From an uncultured Lachnospiraceae bacterium (GTDB lineage Bacteria; Bacillota; Clostridia; Lachnospirales; Lachnospiraceae), in assembly GCA_947305245.1 (NCBI GenBank), contig CAMZDG010000028.1:1-39535 (forward strand): DNA of 39,535 nucleotides. The letters run 5' to 3'. The first letter of the stretch is position 1, and every line of letters begins with the position of its first letter. A program made the translations under genes and the position numbers. The notes under the pieces are model-generated. The model was not told the DNA's origin and searched no databases. It saw only the letters and a list, made by a program, of their open reading frames with translations. This document shows, piece after piece, positions 1 through 7,911 of the stretch.

Positions 1-355
1 TGAAATCGCCGAAGGAGGACATTCTGTCCGCGCCTCTTGCCCTTGCATATGCACATGCCAGGGGAGAGAGCTCGCCCAGGTCATCCACCCAGTAGATCTT
101 CGCGAGCGTATCGGAAAGGGGCAGGCCCACTGCGGCGCCTGCAGGGCTTACGTGCTTGAAGGAAGTCGCTGCGGGAAGGCCGGTCGCCTCCTTGAGCTCC
201 TTCACCAGCTGCCAGCCGTTGAAGGCATCCAAAAAGTTGATATAACCGGGCTTTCCGTTCAGCACGGTTACGGGCAGTTCGCTTCCATCCTCCATAAAGA
301 TCCTGGAAGGCTTCTGATTCGGGTTACATCCATACTTCAACTGAATCTCGTTCAT
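1..355 (-). CDS. purH: AICAR transformylase (PurH formyltransferase part), 3' end cut by window edge
   Basis: The minus strand read from the ATG at 353-355 gives 118 codons starting [20 protein letters not shown] and containing [30 protein letters not shown] and [16 protein letters not shown]. These are signatures of the AICAR formyltransferase half of PurH, including the K-H of the FKHVSPAG motif. The enzyme transfers a formyl group from 10-formyl-THF to AICAR, the penultimate step of IMP synthesis. The protein starts directly in the transformylase domain with no cyclohydrolase in front, so this is the stand-alone Clostridial form. The missing activity is supplied by the gene just upstream at 409-1116, 53 bp away, in the same transcription unit behind the ZTP riboswitch. 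Only the N-terminal part is in the window. Confidence 0.9.
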   Translation of the reverse strand, partial: MNEIQLKYGCNPNQKPSRIFMEDGSELPVTVLNGKPGYINFLDAFNGWQLVKELKEATGLPAATSFKHVSPAGAAVGLPLSDTLAKIYWVDDLGELSPLACAYARARGADRMSSFGDF

Positions 356-408
356 GTTATGCTCCTTTGTATTATAAATTATCATGCTCCTGCTTTTCGG
401 CAGTTCTT

Positions 409-1116
409 TTACTGATTCTTATTCACGATCCTGGTCTCGTAGGTTCCGGTCGCAATGTCGATGAATCTCACGAACAGGGACACCTTGTTGTCCTCGTTCA
501 GCGCATTCCATACCATCTCGGTGAAGCTGTCAATATTGCCGGAGACGTCCACCTTGGTGGGCTCGCCTGCGAAGCTCGGCAGGGGATTTCCGTCACCGAT
601 ATAGGTGTGAATGAATCTGCCCTCACCTGCCTTCGGATTGTCATAGGCAAAGGTATAACGGTTGCAGCAGTCGGGATCGCCGTCATTGCTCTTTAAGATG
701 GACATTGTGAAATCATACTTGCCGCCCTCCACGTGCATCAGGCCGGAAATTCTGGGCGTGTAGTTCGGGCCGTCGGGCTCGAACTCACGGCATCTTAAGG
801 ACTGCTCAAAGGTCTCTCCGCTTGCCATGCCGTCATAAATGGTGTCGGTCTGATCTCCGTTTGTGACAATCGTGTCATTTCCAAGAACGCGTACCGGCGC
901 ATAAATGATCAGGCTGGGATCCTCTAACTTGGAAGGGTCAAACGCCTGGGTGCGGATCCCCTCTCCCTCTTTTACGAAGACGCGATTGCGGCTGTTGGAG
1001 CTTCTTCCCATGATGAAGTACGCGGTGACTGCGCTCTTTCCGTCCTCAGATCTTCCGATGACGATGCCTCTTCCGGGATAGCTGTTTTCGGACAGTTCCT
1101 GTTTCAGTGATACCAT
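409..1116 (-). CDS. purO: IMP cyclohydrolase, PurO type
   Basis: A 235-residue protein starting [20 protein letters not shown] with an AAGGAGG ribosome binding site a few bases before the ATG. Stretches such as [36 protein letters not shown] and SRNR-type basic motifs fit the PurO family of IMP cyclohydrolases (first found in archaea, common in Clostridia). The family closes the ring of FAICAR to give IMP, the last step of the pathway. It is the first gene after the ZTP riboswitch and is followed by the stand-alone AICAR transformylase, so the two genes together replace bifunctional PurH. Length is normal for the family. Assignment is by recognised family resemblance, not by alignment. Confidence 0.85.
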   Translation of the reverse strand: MVSLKQELSENSYPGRGIVIGRSEDGKSAVTAYFIMGRSSNSRNRVFVKEGEGIRTQAFDPSKLEDPSLIIYAPVRVLGNDTIVTNGDQTDTIYDGMASGETFEQSLRCREFEPDGPNYTPRISGLMHVEGGKYDFTMSILKSNDGDPDCCNRYTFAYDNPKAGEGRFIHTYIGDGNPLPSFAGEPTKVDVSGNIDSFTEMVWNALNEDNKVSLFVRFIDIATGTYETRIVNKNQ

Positions 1117-1150
1117 TTCTTCTCTCCTCCTTTTTCGATAAAAACTGTAT

Positions 1151-1205
1151 AAAAAACCGCCTGAGCCTGCTACGCCCCAAAGGGGTCATGCATTGCCCAG
1201 GCGGT
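1151..1205 (-). terminator. Rho-independent terminator, expression platform of the ZTP riboswitch
   Basis: Minus-strand arms ACCGCCTGGGC (1195-1205) and GCTCAGGCGGT (1156-1166) form an 11-bp stem with one G-T pair, followed by a T run (1151-1156). Its 5' arm contains the aptamer's CCGCCTGGGC, making aptamer and terminator mutually exclusive. It would also stop read-through from the xylanase gene. Confidence 0.85.
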
Positions 1206-1320
1206 CGGCTTCTTTTCTCACGGCGATTACGTTTACACTTTCACGTTTCGTCTTCCTCTGCACTCCCTCGTGGTTCTCCACGGCAGTCTCCTGCTTTTCC
1301 GCCAGTCGTGCAGCTCATGA
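1151..1320 (-). promoter_or_regulatory. ZTP (pfl) riboswitch controlling the IMP-forming genes
   Basis: On the minus strand, between the xylanase stop and the IMP cyclohydrolase start, the RNA shows the hallmark parts of the ZTP/ZMP riboswitch. A first stem GUGCAG/CUGCAC (1308-1313 with 1258-1263) encloses GACUGGCGG and GUGGAGAACCACGAGGGAGU (1261-1307). The distal conserved segment CCGCCUGGGCA lies at about 1194-1204. That segment also forms the 5' arm of a terminator (1151-1205). Ligand binding that holds CCGCCUGGGC in the aptamer pseudoknot would prevent the terminator and switch expression on. ZTP/ZMP (AICAR phosphates) build up when 10-formyl-THF is low, which fits control of AICAR formylation. 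Known class; the assignment rests on motif matches and genomic context. Confidence 0.88.
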
Positions 1321-1374
1321 AATTATCTTACGTGATTTTTCCGCATTTTTCAAGACCAAAATGACGAGGAAAAA

Positions 1375-4300
1375 CTATTTTTTCTCTTCCTCTTTCTCCC
1401 CGCTTTTCTCCTCGGAAGCCTTCCATCCAAAGAGGGCACCGCCAAGGAGTACGGCCAGTGCGAAACAGATCACGACGACTCGTCCCATGTTAGGCTCGCT
1501 CGCATTTTCGGCCTCTTCCCTCTCCTCATCGGCGGTCGCATTCTTCTCCTCGCCTGCAGGCTTGTCCGTCTCCTCATCGCCCGACTTGCCTTCGTTCGTC
1601 TTGCCTTCGCCCGGGTTCGCTTCGGTGCCTGCGTTCGTGAACGCCTTCGCCTGGCTGATCGCCTGATCCGGATTTCCCTCCTCGGTCAGAGCCTCTCCCT
1701 CAGCCGCCAGCTTGAGCGTACCGAAGCAGGAGGGCGCCGTTTCATCCTCACCCGTCGCGTCGCACCAGCTCAAGGTTCCGATCCTGGTACCGTCAGACTT
1801 GGCATCATTCACCCGAAGGTCAAAGCCAATGAGGGTATGAACCTTCGGCTTAACGTCCGTCCATGCAAAGGCAGCCTCGATCACATAGCCATTTTCCGTC
1901 TTCTTTGTCTTGGACTCCACCTTCCTCTCCGATGCCCGCTTTCCGAGGGTGGTTACTTCGTTTTCCGCGCTGATGCGGTAGCACTTATCGTCCTTCGCAT
2001 AAGCCTTCCCGCCAACGTGATCCTCATCGATGAATACCTCCAGAGAATCCTTCTCAAAGGCCTGCGCGCCCGCCACGGAGACGTCGCCGTCTTCCACCAC
2101 CGCATAGACATAGAGGTTCTTCGCATCCCATAAAACCTTCGCCTTTGCGGCGCAGGCTGCTTCTCCGATATTCACGTTGAACCAAAGAGTCTTCGTCGTG
2201 TTCCAGACCTCGTCTGGCTCTCCGTCGATCACCGGCGTGCCCTGTGCCACGCGCGTCAGGGCGGGCTTTAAGGTGCAGAGTGCATAGTTTGCAGTACTGT
2301 TTTCCTGATTGAAATGCAGGTCATTAAAGGCCAGCGTCGTCCCGTCCGCATTGATTATTTTTACGTCGAACAGGAACTGCCTTCCGAAGCGCATGTCGCT
2401 CAAGGGGATCTTCACCGTCGTCTTATAACCGCCGCCCATGGAGCCGCACTGCGTGCGATCCAGCTTGACGATCTGAGGCGTAGCGCCGTCCTTCCCCTCC
2501 AGGTCCTCCGTCCAGTAGACCGTAACGCTGTCCGCGTCTCCGTCCAGAGTCTTGTCCGTCACCTCCAGCTGGAGCGATACGCATTCTTCATTCCAGATGG
2601 GCGTGATCGTCACGGAAGTGGCACCCGACTCAGCCGTATAGCCAACGCCGTCAGTAAACTTTTTGTCATAACTTCTGCGCGCATCCACCTTCTTTTGGAT
2701 CAGCTTGATCTTTGAAGGATCCACGAAGGCCCAGAAGGCAGGCTTCGCATCATAATTTCCGTCAAAGAGGAGGGGACACTGACTCCGCAGTCCATCCGCG
2801 CCGCCGCCCAGATCGCTCTTGTTCTGCAGCCAGGAGGTGGGATCGGTCACGCCCCAGAAGGTGATGCCGCCGACCTCATAGCCTTCGATCGCATCAAGCT
2901 TCTTTAAGGCCTCATAAATACTCTGATAAACCAGCGCCTGGTCCTGATATTCCTGATCCTTGGTCGCTTCCGTGCCGTCATAATTCGAGCTTGCGCCCAT
3001 GTCAAGCTCCGTGAGCTGGATCTTTCCGACGATGTCGAGATACTGTCTTGCCGCCGACTCAAATGCGGTGATGCTGAAGCTGTCCATCCCGTAATGCGCC
3101 TGCATGCCGAAGGCATCGATCCTGGTGCCGACGCCCGGCGCGCCCTCCTGCTCCTTCACGGCCTTGAGCAACGCACAAATGTTGGGCACCTTGAAGTCCA
3201 TAATGTCATTGTAATCGTTATAATAGAGCTCCACGTCCGCCGGCGCATATTTATTGGCATATTTAAACGCATTGATGATATACTCATTGCTTTCATAAAT
3301 GTGCCACCAGCTGGACTTGTTGGTATGCCTGCTGTCCGTGAGCTTGTCATTTCCGCCCTGATCATCCCGGTACACCTGCTTGGTGCTGTCCGAGCAGGCC
3401 TCGTTCACCACGTCCCAGCCATAGAACAGGCCCTTGTACTTGCTGTTCTTGCCCATGTAATGCTCGAACAGGCTCTTGATGTACCACTCCAGGCGCTGAT
3501 CCATCACTTCCTTGGTCACGTAAGGCTTGCTTGCAACGTAATCCTCATGGAAGAACCATTCCGGCGTCTGCGCATGCCATACCAGCACGTGCCCGCGCAC
3601 CTTGATCGGATAGTCCGGATTCGCCTGATTATATTCCAGCACGGCATCCAGCACCTGCTCGCCGCGGGAATAATTGATCTTGGGAACAAGGAGCTTTTTC
3701 CCGTTCAGGGTCACGGTTTCCGTGCCCGGAACGTAATCCACGGAGTAACCGAAATGTGCATCCGGCTTGAATTCATTTCCGGCCGTCATGGCGTTCGCGT
3801 GCGTCGTCAGGATCGCCCATTCCTCCTCGTTGTTCACGGGATGAGTCACCATGCCGACGATCGTGTCCTTTCCAAGCTGCGCCGTGATGGCATCGCGCAG
3901 GATGGGAAGCTCTTCCGTATTCGCCTTCTTCTCAGGCTTTTGTTCCTTCTCCACGTGGACCATGGAGACGCCCGTAATGGAGTAGGCGCCCTTATCGCTG
4001 CTGCTCTCTTCCTGGAAGCGGACCACGACCTGGGTGGCCTTCTTGGAAACGGTATAAATGCCGCTCAGCTTCACCCACTGCCCTGCAGGAACCTCACTGA
4101 CCAGATTGCCGCGGATGTCGGCGCTGTAGGACTGACTTAAGTATTTCGTCTCGCCGTTTTCCACCACGTAGGGCCCAAAGAAAACCTGTCTGTGATGCGC
4201 CGCCAGATCTGCATAGTCTTCTGAAAGCTTTACGAAAAAGGATACCTCATATTCCTCTCCGGGGATCACCTTCGCCGTCACGTCCTGGGAAAAGCCCTGA

Positions 4301-4584
4301 TAGCTCTGGGTTCTTCCGGAGATAGTGGCATAGGTCTTTACGTCGTCGAAGATCGCCTCCTTCGCCTCTTCCCGGGTAATGGTCGCGCCTGTATCCATCC
4401 AGGCGGACATGTCCGCGTCCGCGAAATTCGGGTTCACGATCAGGTTCTCTTCTTCCGCATGAGCTCGCTCCATCGGCATTACGCCTATTCCGCCGAGCAC
4501 CATGGCCAGTGACAAAAGCAAACTACATAAGCGGCGTGCCCCCCTTCCTTTCTCCTGCTTACGCTGTTGCAACATTCCTTGCAT
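1375..4584 (-). CDS. Cell-surface endo-1,4-beta-xylanase (CBM4/9 - GH10 - CBM9-like - membrane anchor)
   Basis: The ATG at 4584 is preceded by AAGGAGA, so the upstream TTG at 4602 is not the start; 1069 residues. Domains, in this numbering: signal peptide (about 1-43, ending AHA), CBM4/9-like module (about 46-211, from NLIVNPNFADADMSAW), GH10 catalytic domain (about 224-630), beta-sandwich region (about 635-770), CBM9-like module (about 778-961), acidic E/K/T-rich linker, and a transmembrane helix (about 1035-1054) followed by a charged tail. GH10 acid/base Glu is in WDVVNE (about 395) and the nucleophile Glu in TELD (about 526). GH10 enzymes cut xylan backbone. The C-terminal helix suggests anchoring to the cell membrane rather than free secretion. 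It starts 21 bp after a MutS-like gene, so it may be cotranscribed with it. Confidence 0.93.
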   Translation of the reverse strand: MQGMLQQRKQEKGRGARRLCSLLLSLAMVLGGIGVMPMERAHAEEENLIVNPNFADADMSAWMDTGATITREEAKEAIFDDVKTYATISGRTQSYQGFSQDVTAKVIPGEEYEVSFFVKLSEDYADLAAHHRQVFFGPYVVENGETKYLSQSYSADIRGNLVSEVPAGQWVKLSGIYTVSKKATQVVVRFQEESSSDKGAYSITGVSMVHVEKEQKPEKKANTEELPILRDAITAQLGKDTIVGMVTHPVNNEEEWAILTTHANAMTAGNEFKPDAHFGYSVDYVPGTETVTLNGKKLLVPKINYSRGEQVLDAVLEYNQANPDYPIKVRGHVLVWHAQTPEWFFHEDYVASKPYVTKEVMDQRLEWYIKSLFEHYMGKNSKYKGLFYGWDVVNEACSDSTKQVYRDDQGGNDKLTDSRHTNKSSWWHIYESNEYIINAFKYANKYAPADVELYYNDYNDIMDFKVPNICALLKAVKEQEGAPGVGTRIDAFGMQAHYGMDSFSITAFESAARQYLDIVGKIQLTELDMGASSNYDGTEATKDQEYQDQALVYQSIYEALKKLDAIEGYEVGGITFWGVTDPTSWLQNKSDLGGGADGLRSQCPLLFDGNYDAKPAFWAFVDPSKIKLIQKKVDARRSYDKKFTDGVGYTAESGATSVTITPIWNEECVSLQLEVTDKTLDGDADSVTVYWTEDLEGKDGATPQIVKLDRTQCGSMGGGYKTTVKIPLSDMRFGRQFLFDVKIINADGTTLAFNDLHFNQENSTANYALCTLKPALTRVAQGTPVIDGEPDEVWNTTKTLWFNVNIGEAACAAKAKVLWDAKNLYVYAVVEDGDVSVAGAQAFEKDSLEVFIDEDHVGGKAYAKDDKCYRISAENEVTTLGKRASERKVESKTKKTENGYVIEAAFAWTDVKPKVHTLIGFDLRVNDAKSDGTRIGTLSWCDATGEDETAPSCFGTLKLAAEGEALTEEGNPDQAISQAKAFTNAGTEANPGEGKTNEGKSGDEETDKPAGEEKNATADEEREEAENASEPNMGRVVVICFALAVLLGGALFGWKASEEKSGEKEEEKK

Positions 4585-4605
4585 GATCTTGTTCTCCTTC
4601 AAAAA

Positions 4606-6240
4606 CTATTTTTCATTTCCTTTTCTTTCCACAATGTCCTCGTAGAGATCGAGTCCGAAGCTCGTGAGCTCCGGCGCGTGCTGTATCATCTTAAAGGTGC
4701 GGACGCCTCCGGCTTTTCGTTCCGCCGAAAGGAATTCGATGTCGGACTCCGGATCGCCCTCACTCTCCTGATACTCCCTTTGCGCAAAGGACAGAAGGTG
4801 CGTTACCGTCAGGATCTTCACGCCCTTTTCGTTCAGCGCCTTGATAATGTCATAGGCGATGACGGAGCCTTCCTTCTCCGTGGTGGTCGCAAAGGATTCA
4901 TTCAAAAGGATCAGCGATCTCTCTCCGAGATTCTCGATGATCTGATTCATGCGGCGCAGCTCCTCGTCGAGACGCCCGCTGTTCATCTCGCTGTCCTCAC
5001 GCCTCGTAAAGTGCGTGAACAGATCCGGGAAGATGGCGCTCTCAAAGCTTTCCGCCGCCACCATCAGTCCGCTTTGCATCATCACCTGTGCGATGCCGAT
5101 GCTTCGAAGGAAGGTGGATTTGCCGCCCTGGTTCGCCCCCGTCACGATCAGGAGCATCTTATGCTCCATCTTACAGGTGTTCCCCACGGCATTCACGCGC
5201 TGCTCTAAGCACATCACGAATTCCTTCAGTTCGCAAAACGCCAACTCGTCCTTCTCGCAAACCCTCGGGAAACAATACTCGAGGTTGAAGCGCTTCATCT
5301 GGTGCTTTAAGTTGATCGCGCCCAGGTAGAAGGCCGACTGAAGATGCAGCTGGTCAAAGAAGCTGCCAAAGTCAGCAACCATGGAAGCCATGCTCCCGAT
5401 CAGATATGCCACGATCTCATATTCGAGCTGCGCCGTCTGATCGCGGATGGCGGTCTCCTTGATCGTGGAGAAGGAATCCGGGATCTTCGAGTTCTTATAT
5501 TCCTGAAGCTTATGGATCGTGCCGCCGGGCTTATAAAACTTCTTGTTGACGGAGGACACCTCCTGAAGCCTTAGAGAACTAAACTTAAGTCCCTCCTCCA
5601 TGCCGCACTCCAAAATGATCTTCGGGCGTACCACAAGCCCTCCGAATTCCTCCGTCTCCCGATCGCCAACGTAGAAGTCAACGTCGCTCAGGATCTTTTG
5701 CACGTAGGCCTCCCGCTCCTCGGAAAACTCTTCCTTCAGGCGCCGCAGCAGGCTCCGCAGTCCATTCGACCGAAGATCCTCCTTGTTTTCATCGAGAAGG
5801 TCTCTCACCTTGCGCAGGTTTTCCGAAAGGAGGGCGATCACGCGAATGTCGTTGATCAGCTTCGCCGTAGGATTGGAATTCGACATCTTTTCCATGACGC
5901 CGCGTCCCAATTTATTCCAGTCGGAAAGAACCTTCGAACTGATCTCGTACAGCGCGCGGATCAGCTCTTCATGGCGCAGGAAATCGCCGAGGATCTCCTG
6001 ACGATACCGGATCTCCTCCTTCGTCCGAAGCGGGATCATCATGATCTTTCGCATGCTGTCCTGAATATAGAGGTCTTCCTTGCCAATCTTCTTAACCTGT
6101 CCGCTCTCCTCATAGATCACTTCCTTCGCGGCCGCGAGGAACAAGGCCTTCAGGCCAAGATCCTGAATGATGCTCTTCGCGTCAAAATAAGGGGGATCCA
6201 TGAGCTTATCCGTCTTTTCATATAACAGAAAACTGTTCAT
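4606..6240 (-). CDS. MutS-family ATPase lacking mismatch-recognition domain (first of a pair)
   Basis: 544 residues. The C-terminal half has the MutS ATPase signature: Walker A GANQGGKST (368-376), then SEMNSGRLDEELRRM, a Walker B-like LILLNESFA in which Asn-Glu replaces the usual Asp-Glu, and TVTHLLSFA. The N-terminal half is helical and matches the lever/clamp region only. Domain I (mismatch binding, with the F-x-E motif) is absent, so it is not classical MutS; it also lacks the Smr domain of MutS2. Proteins of this type are widespread in Clostridia as MutS-related proteins of unknown role. Its ATG overlaps the stop of the next MutS-like gene (ATGA), which implies translational coupling and possibly a heterodimer. 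RBS and start at 6240 are supported by the overlap. Confidence 0.85.
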   Translation of the reverse strand: MNSFLLYEKTDKLMDPPYFDAKSIIQDLGLKALFLAAAKEVIYEESGQVKKIGKEDLYIQDSMRKIMMIPLRTKEEIRYRQEILGDFLRHEELIRALYEISSKVLSDWNKLGRGVMEKMSNSNPTAKLINDIRVIALLSENLRKVRDLLDENKEDLRSNGLRSLLRRLKEEFSEEREAYVQKILSDVDFYVGDRETEEFGGLVVRPKIILECGMEEGLKFSSLRLQEVSSVNKKFYKPGGTIHKLQEYKNSKIPDSFSTIKETAIRDQTAQLEYEIVAYLIGSMASMVADFGSFFDQLHLQSAFYLGAINLKHQMKRFNLEYCFPRVCEKDELAFCELKEFVMCLEQRVNAVGNTCKMEHKMLLIVTGANQGGKSTFLRSIGIAQVMMQSGLMVAAESFESAIFPDLFTHFTRREDSEMNSGRLDEELRRMNQIIENLGERSLILLNESFATTTEKEGSVIAYDIIKALNEKGVKILTVTHLLSFAQREYQESEGDPESDIEFLSAERKAGGVRTFKMIQHAPELTSFGLDLYEDIVERKGNEK

Positions 6241-7736
6241 AACCGCTCCTTTAACTGCTCATAGGTGAGCCGGTACTTGTTGACAAGGTTTGCAGCGCAG
6301 GCCGATTCCTCGGCCTCGCTCCGCGCGATCCGAAAGCTCTGCAGTCTCTCCTCATTCAGCATCGCACGAAGGCTTACCACGCCGGAATGCACGTAGGCAA
6401 GCTCCTTTAAGTGCGTCACGTAGATGCCCTGGCATTTCTGCTCGATAAAGTGCGTGAGCACCTTCTTCCCCATGATCTCCGCGTCATAAGTGGCCGCCGT
6501 GGTGAAGAGCTCATTGATGACCACGAAATCATTCTCTTCGGAGTCCTCCATCATGGGTGCCAAACGAAGAAGCTCTTCCTTCAGCTTTCCTCGTCCGGTC
6601 TCGATGCTCTCTTCCACGGAAAAGTGCGTCAATATATTTTTATAATAGTGCAGGTTTGCCCGGTCTGCCGGCGCGTCCAAGCCCATTTTCGTAAAGAACA
6701 CCAGCTGTCCAAGACTTCTCGCGAAGGTGGTCTTTCCACCCTGATTCGGTCCCGTGAGAACGAAAAAGCTCTCACCCTCCCGGTAATCAAAATCGTTGCT
6801 GACGACCTTCCTGCCTTCCCTATGAGCGACTATGGCAAGCGCTAAGTCATACAGCCCCTCCGCACTGACCGGCTTCTCCTCATCCACGGTCGGCGTACAA
6901 AAGTGAAAGCCCTTCTGCTCCATCTCCGCCTGGAAGGCGCGGAAGGACAGATAATACGGGATCTCTCTCCGGAAGCGGAAGCAGAATTCCTCCCCGAAGC
7001 TCTGATATTTCTCCGCCGTCTCAGCCAATCCGCGGAAGATCTCCGGACGCTTTCCCGCCAGCACTTCCAGGCAGGCGTTCTCTAAGTCGGAAAGATTTGG
7101 ACTGATCCGGAACGGACTCTTTAAGGTGATCCTGTCGCGATCACCATTCTGATCCATAAATGCTTCATAATCCCCGGGCGCCGTTCCCTCGGAGATGATC
7201 ATTCGGTCCTTTTCATAGGTGATGAGGAAGCGACATTCCATCAGCTTCGTTAGGGTCGCATCGACCTTCTCCTGCATTTCCAGGTATTCCTTGGAGGAAA
7301 GATGCTCCTTCAATCTTCGAAGGAATTCCCGCATGCCCTCAGAGCTCAGCTCCATCTCCTCAAGCGCCTTGCAAAGGCCGCCGTACGCCTCGCAGTAATG
7401 ACGGATCGCCCAAAGATGCCATACGTCCTTCTGCATCGGACTGATCACGGCCTCCTCCTGCTTCTGGTTCTCCTCCATCTTCTCCGCCACCTCGAGAAAA
7501 TGACTCAGCGCCTCATGACACGCAGCCTTCTTTACGTCGCCGTACACCGCCCGCCGATAGTCCTCGCATTCTTTATTCCTCGGAAAATACAGGAACATTT
7601 TCTTCACGGGATTTCCCCACTGCGCCGTCACCTTATCCAAGATCTGATTGAGATTCAGATCCAGATAGAACACGGGTCTTGGGGCATCCGTATGGGGGCT
7701 CTCCATCAGATCCAAGATGCTAAAGCCTTCTGCCAT
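6237..7736 (-). CDS. Divergent MutS-family ATPase (second of a pair)
   Basis: The reading frame is open from 7841, but that ATG lies inside a strong hairpin. The ATG at 7736 (MAEGFSILDL) has AAAGGAAG in front and gives 499 residues; 7808 is another option. Walker A is GPNQGGKTT (about 329-337). It is followed by HFSVEESIETGRGKLKEEL, matching the MutS region after Walker A, the Walker B-like VVINELFT, and YVTHLKELA. The helical N-terminal part resembles its neighbour only weakly. It lacks domains I and II of MutS. The four-base stop/start overlap with the downstream paralogue argues that the two proteins are made together and may form a heterodimeric clamp. Function is unknown for the family; DNA-structure binding is an inference. 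Confidence 0.8.
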   Translation of the reverse strand: MAEGFSILDLMESPHTDAPRPVFYLDLNLNQILDKVTAQWGNPVKKMFLYFPRNKECEDYRRAVYGDVKKAACHEALSHFLEVAEKMEENQKQEEAVISPMQKDVWHLWAIRHYCEAYGGLCKALEEMELSSEGMREFLRRLKEHLSSKEYLEMQEKVDATLTKLMECRFLITYEKDRMIISEGTAPGDYEAFMDQNGDRDRITLKSPFRISPNLSDLENACLEVLAGKRPEIFRGLAETAEKYQSFGEEFCFRFRREIPYYLSFRAFQAEMEQKGFHFCTPTVDEEKPVSAEGLYDLALAIVAHREGRKVVSNDFDYREGESFFVLTGPNQGGKTTFARSLGQLVFFTKMGLDAPADRANLHYYKNILTHFSVEESIETGRGKLKEELLRLAPMMEDSEENDFVVINELFTTAATYDAEIMGKKVLTHFIEQKCQGIYVTHLKELAYVHSGVVSLRAMLNEERLQSFRIARSEAEESACAANLVNKYRLTYEQLKERL

Positions 7737-7780
7737 GATCTTCTTCCTTTCTTGCGCTAAGGCAGTCAAATGGTCCGATC

Positions 7781-7866
7781 CATTTTCGTCAAAAAACGGG
7801 CTGGTCATTCTCGTCAAAAAACGGGCTGATGGCATGGGCATCCTGCCGTCGCCGGCCAGGATGCCC
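7781..7866 (-). repeat. 25-bp tandem duplication and a perfect 10-bp-arm hairpin before the MutS-like pair
   Basis: Two copies of a 23-bp block (7781-7803 and 7806-7828, one mismatch) sit 25 bp apart. Beside them, 7836-7845 and 7857-7866 form a perfect inverted repeat (GGGCATCCTG arms). On the minus strand the hairpin is followed at a distance by T runs inside each duplicate. It may act as a terminator for the GGDEF-EAL gene or as a leader structure of the MutS-like operon. Confidence 0.6.
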
Positions 7867-7911
7867 CTCTTTCATCCTTCAGTCCGTTCCGTCTACGGAT
7901 TTGTATGCACG

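Noticed and set aside
3094..4140. 348-codon plus-strand frame
   Set aside because: Antisense shadow of the xylanase gene; GH10 motifs are on the minus strand.
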